Shown: positions 61,387 through 64,000 of the stretch, one piece after another | Layout of the letters: the number at the start of each line of letters is the position of its first letter | How positions within the stretch are numbered: position 1 is the first letter of the stretch | NCBI RefSeq assembly: GCF_007971525.1 | Contig: NZ_CP042437.1 | Span: 2,914,001-2,978,000, forward strand | Source: Mucilaginibacter ginsenosidivorax | Lineage (GTDB): Bacteria > Bacteroidota > Bacteroidia > Sphingobacteriales > Sphingobacteriaceae | Direction: 5' to 3' | Length of the DNA: 64,000 nucleotides | Program-made: the position numbers and the translations under genes | The notes under the pieces: model-generated | The model's database searches: none | Seen by the model: only the letters and a program-made list of their open reading frames with translations | What the model was told of the DNA's origin: nothing

Positions 61387-62955
61387 ATGATACATATAGG
61401 GGCGCGGTACCTTACTGCCGATGATTTTGCTAAGATTTTGTTTGATGGCGAGGAAGTTGGCTTGGATGCATCGGTTGTTAAGAATGTTGAGGTTAATTAC
61501 CAGTTTTTGCAGGGTTTCTCTTCAAACAAGCTCATATACGGTATCAACACCGGTTTCGGGCCAATGGCCCAGTATAAGGTGAGCGAAGAAAATTTGCTGC
61601 AGTTACAATACAACCTTATCCGCAGCCATGCTTCGGGTGGTGGTAATTTAATGCAGCCCCTGCTGGTTAAAGCCCTGATGATTGCCAGGCTTAACAGCTT
61701 TATGCAGGCCCGGTCGGGCGTGCATACCGATTTGCCCGAACTGCTTACCCAATTAATTAATAAGGATGTTGCCCCCAATGTATTTGAACATGGCGGCGTA
61801 GGCGCATCCGGCGATTTGGTGCAACTGGCCCACCTGGCACTGGTTTTAATTGGCGAAGGCGAATCAAGCTATAAAGGCGAGCAGCACGACACTGCCGAAT
61901 TGTTTAAAGAACTGGGCATCGAGCCGCTATCTATAAAAATCCGCGAAGGTTTAGCCATTATTAATGGCACATCGGCCATGACGGGTATTGGCATGGTAAA
62001 CATCATCCAGGCCAAAAAACTGCTGGAATGGTCAATCGTGCTGTCGTCTATGATTAACGAGGTGGTGCAGGCTTTTGATGATCATTACTCTTACGAGCTT
62101 AACGTGGTAAAACACCACCGGGGCCAAAACGAGGTTGCTGCCATTATGCGCGATGTGCTTACCGGCAGCAAAATGATCCGCGATCGGTCGGAACACCTGT
62201 ATAACCCCGATAACCTTAACCAGGAAGTTTTTTTGGATAAGGTACAGGAGTATTACTCCCTGCGCTGTGTAACCCAGGTTTTGGGCCCGGTTTACGATAC
62301 CATTTTTGAAGTGGAGCGCGTTGTTACAGATGAGCTGAACTCTGTAAATGACAACCCGGTGATTGACCACGAGGCCAAAAACATTTTCCACGGCGGTAAT
62401 TTCCATGGCGACTATGTTTCCCTGGCTATGGATAAACTGAAAATAGCTATTACCAAATTGTGTATGCTTTCCGAAAGGCAGTTAAACTACCTGCTTAACG
62501 AGAAGCTGAACCATAAATTTCCTCCGTTTGTTAACCTGGGTGTGCTGGGCTTTAACTTCGGGATGCAGGGTATGCAGTTTACTGCCACTTCAACCACTGC
62601 CGAAAACCAGACCCTATCGTACCCAATGTACCTGCACAGTATCCCTAATAATAATGATAACCAGGATATTGTAAGCATGGGCTGCAACGCCGCATTGATG
62701 ACTAAGCGCGTTATCGACAATACCTTTGAAGTGCTGGCCATACAAATGATGGCTATTTTACAAGCTATTGATCACCTGGATTGCAGCGAAAAGCTGTCGC
62801 CCACAACCCATACCGTTTACACCGATCTGCGTGCCATATTCCCTAAGTTTATTGAGGATAAGCCAAAGTATAAGGATATGGTGAACGTGAAGCAATACTT
62901 TGAAAAAGCCGAGCACGTGCACCTCATTAAAAAGAGAAACTCCCACATTTTATAA
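61387..62955 (+). CDS. Tyrosine ammonia-lyase of the flexirubin type (HAL/PAL family)
   Basis: The 522-residue protein shows the aromatic ammonia-lyase motifs: YGINTGFGPMAQYKV with the catalytic Tyr near 51, LQYNLIRSHASGGG, the MIO-forming Ala-Ser-Gly at 140-142 (EHGGVGASGDLVQLAHL), REGLAIINGTSAMTG and NNNDNQDIVSMG. RSHASGG at the selectivity site (His 81) and extended similarity by memory to the Flavobacterium johnsoniae tyrosine ammonia-lyase point to 4-coumarate formation. HutH-type histidine use is less likely since no hut genes follow. Next come a ketoreductase and a ketosynthase, the flexirubin order. Confidence 0.9.
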   Translation: MIHIGARYLTADDFAKILFDGEEVGLDASVVKNVEVNYQFLQGFSSNKLIYGINTGFGPMAQYKVSEENLLQLQYNLIRSHASGGGNLMQPLLVKALMIARLNSFMQARSGVHTDLPELLTQLINKDVAPNVFEHGGVGASGDLVQLAHLALVLIGEGESSYKGEQHDTAELFKELGIEPLSIKIREGLAIINGTSAMTGIGMVNIIQAKKLLEWSIVLSSMINEVVQAFDDHYSYELNVVKHHRGQNEVAAIMRDVLTGSKMIRDRSEHLYNPDNLNQEVFLDKVQEYYSLRCVTQVLGPVYDTIFEVERVVTDELNSVNDNPVIDHEAKNIFHGGNFHGDYVSLAMDKLKIAITKLCMLSERQLNYLLNEKLNHKFPPFVNLGVLGFNFGMQGMQFTATSTTAENQTLSYPMYLHSIPNNNDNQDIVSMGCNAALMTKRVIDNTFEVLAIQMMAILQAIDHLDCSEKLSPTTHTVYTDLRAIFPKFIEDKPKYKDMVNVKQYFEKAEHVHLIKKRNSHIL

Positions 62956-62998
62956 TTGCAAGCATATACTTTACGTAAAAAATTAACACACCAGGACG

Positions 62999-63727
62999 AT
63001 GAAATGTGCATTAGTAACAGGCGGATCAAGAGGAATAGGCCGCGCCGTTTGCTATAAACTGGCCACCATGGGCTATTACGTGCTTATTAATTATAAAAGC
63101 AACCAGGCAGAAGCCGACAATACGTTAGCTGCAATTAAAGAAAACGGCGGCGATGGCGAGATAATGAAATTTGACGTATCCAGCAAAGAAGATATCCGCG
63201 CTGTATTAGGCGGCTGGGTTGAAACTAATACTGAAAAATACATTGAAGTGCTGGTAAATAATGCCGGCATTAAGGATGATACCCTGATGATGTGGATGAA
63301 AGATGAGCAGTGGGACAGTGTATTAAATACCAGTTTAGGCGGTTTCTTTTATGTAACCCAGGCTGTTTTAAACGGCATGCTGGTTAAAAAATATGGCCGC
63401 ATTATTAATGTGGTATCTTTATCGGGCTTAAAAGGTTTGCCTGGCCAGGTTAATTACTCGGCTGCCAAGGCGGGTGTAATTGGCGCAACCAAGGCGCTGG
63501 CGCAGGAAATTGCGCGTCGCGGTGTTACCGTTAATGCAGTTGCCCCCGGTTTTATTAAAACCGATATGACCGACGGTTTGGATGAAAAAGAGCTAAAATC
63601 CATGATCCCCATTAAACGCTTCGGCACCCCCGAAGAGGTGGCCAGCGTGGTTGGCTTTTTAGCATCGCCCGAAGCTTCGTATATTACTGCCGAAGTAATT
63701 TCTGTTAATGGCGGCCTTTATTCATAA
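62999..63727 (+). CDS. FabG-like 3-oxoacyl-ACP reductase of the pigment cluster
   Basis: The 242-residue SDR has TGGSRGIGRAVCYKLA at the N-terminus, VNNAGIKDD, the catalytic VVSLSGLKGLPGQVNYSAAK (Ser, Tyr-x-x-x-Lys), and VNAVAPGFIKTDMTDGLDEK, the FabG hallmarks. It reduces 3-oxoacyl-ACP with NADPH. The position 43 bases after the ammonia-lyase and ahead of a ketosynthase suggests aryl-polyene chain building rather than house-keeping fatty-acid synthesis. The start ATG at 62999 gives the normal length. Confidence 0.9.
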   Translation: MKCALVTGGSRGIGRAVCYKLATMGYYVLINYKSNQAEADNTLAAIKENGGDGEIMKFDVSSKEDIRAVLGGWVETNTEKYIEVLVNNAGIKDDTLMMWMKDEQWDSVLNTSLGGFFYVTQAVLNGMLVKKYGRIINVVSLSGLKGLPGQVNYSAAKAGVIGATKALAQEIARRGVTVNAVAPGFIKTDMTDGLDEKELKSMIPIKRFGTPEEVASVVGFLASPEASYITAEVISVNGGLYS

Positions 63728-63830
63728 TTAATCATTTGTTCATATTAAACAAACACATTAATATTTCAGGATTAAATAAATTTATTTAGTTTTAAGGGAA
63801 TTGTTAAATGATTAAGCCGGTATTAGCGTT

Positions 63831-64000
63831 ATGAATAGAGTTGTGATTACAGGGATGGGGATTTACTCGTGCATTGGGAAAACCCAGGACGAGGTAAGAG
63901 ACTCGCTTTTCCACGGCAAATCGGGCATTTTACTCGATTCTATGCGCAAGGAGTTTGGTTACCGGTCTGGCTTAACCGGCTTTGTCGACCGGCCCAACTT
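63831..64000 (+). CDS. Beta-ketoacyl-ACP synthase, N-terminal part (runs off the window)
   Basis: The frame from the ATG at 63831 reads MNRVVITGMGIYSCIGKTQD then DSLFHGKSGILLDS, the start of a FabF/FabB-type ketosynthase (V-V-I-T-G-x-G). Only about 56 codons are in the window. It follows the FabG-like gene by about 100 bases and probably extends the aryl-polyene part of the flexirubin pigment. Confidence 0.9.
   Translation, partial: MNRVVITGMGIYSCIGKTQDEVRDSLFHGKSGILLDSMRKEFGYRSGLTGFVDRPN

Overview
The window reads as chromosomal DNA of a Bacteroidota bacterium, most likely family Sphingobacteriaceae (Mucilaginibacter/Pedobacter-like). The grounds are a SusC/SusD pair, several TonB-dependent barrels, a type IX secretion tail, the flexirubin-type tyrosine ammonia-lyase, Bacteroidota promoters (TTTG, about 18 nt, TAnnTTTG), few Shine-Dalgarno sequences, and many palindromic intergenic repeats. 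Genus is inference. No transposase, integrase, phage gene or CRISPR array was seen.

Layout. 1-840: the start of aspS and a RelE/ParE-type toxin-antitoxin pair. 918-4617: a thiamine uptake unit (promoter, TPP riboswitch, outer-membrane receptor, PnuC/PnuT permease). 4749-10169: an acyl-CoA-dehydrogenase-like flavoprotein, a PafA-like phosphatase, a ThiE/TenI-like protein and two membrane proteins. 10203-13497: a tryptophan unit with an unlisted 25-residue Trp-Trp leader peptide, an attenuator, then trpE, trpG and trpC but no trpD. 13889-28618 (all minus strand): a probable glycan-utilisation locus with SusD, SusC, a GH92 mannosidase, an unassigned hydrolase-like protein, a membrane-spanning LamG/Kelch-winged-helix-BTAD regulator and a metallophosphoesterase.

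28716-38214: UspA and PiT phosphate permease, a secreted S8 protease with a T9SS tail, a HEIGH metallopeptidase lipoprotein, a PAS sensor lacking an ATPase domain, a thioredoxin-like protein and an NlpC/P60 hydrolase. 38319-46450: initiator tRNA-Met, then an 8 kb stretch with a CAP protein, a response regulator, a propeller histidine kinase and three small secreted proteins, ending in a second copy of the tRNA 3' end. 46536-53852: a MacAB-like exporter, an outer-membrane barrel, and an ECF sigma factor with a probable anti-sigma factor behind a large nested palindrome. 54147-60997: VOC proteins, an AraC regulator with a short-chain dehydrogenase, an acyltransferase and an Omp85-type barrel. 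61387-64000: the start of a flexirubin/dialkylresorcinol cluster (tyrosine ammonia-lyase, ketoreductase, ketosynthase).

Palindromic G/C-rich repeats have shaped gene structure here. One sits inside the TPP riboswitch, one supplies the start codon and N-terminus of TrpG, one lies just before trpC, and two copies of another flank the hydrolase-like gene.
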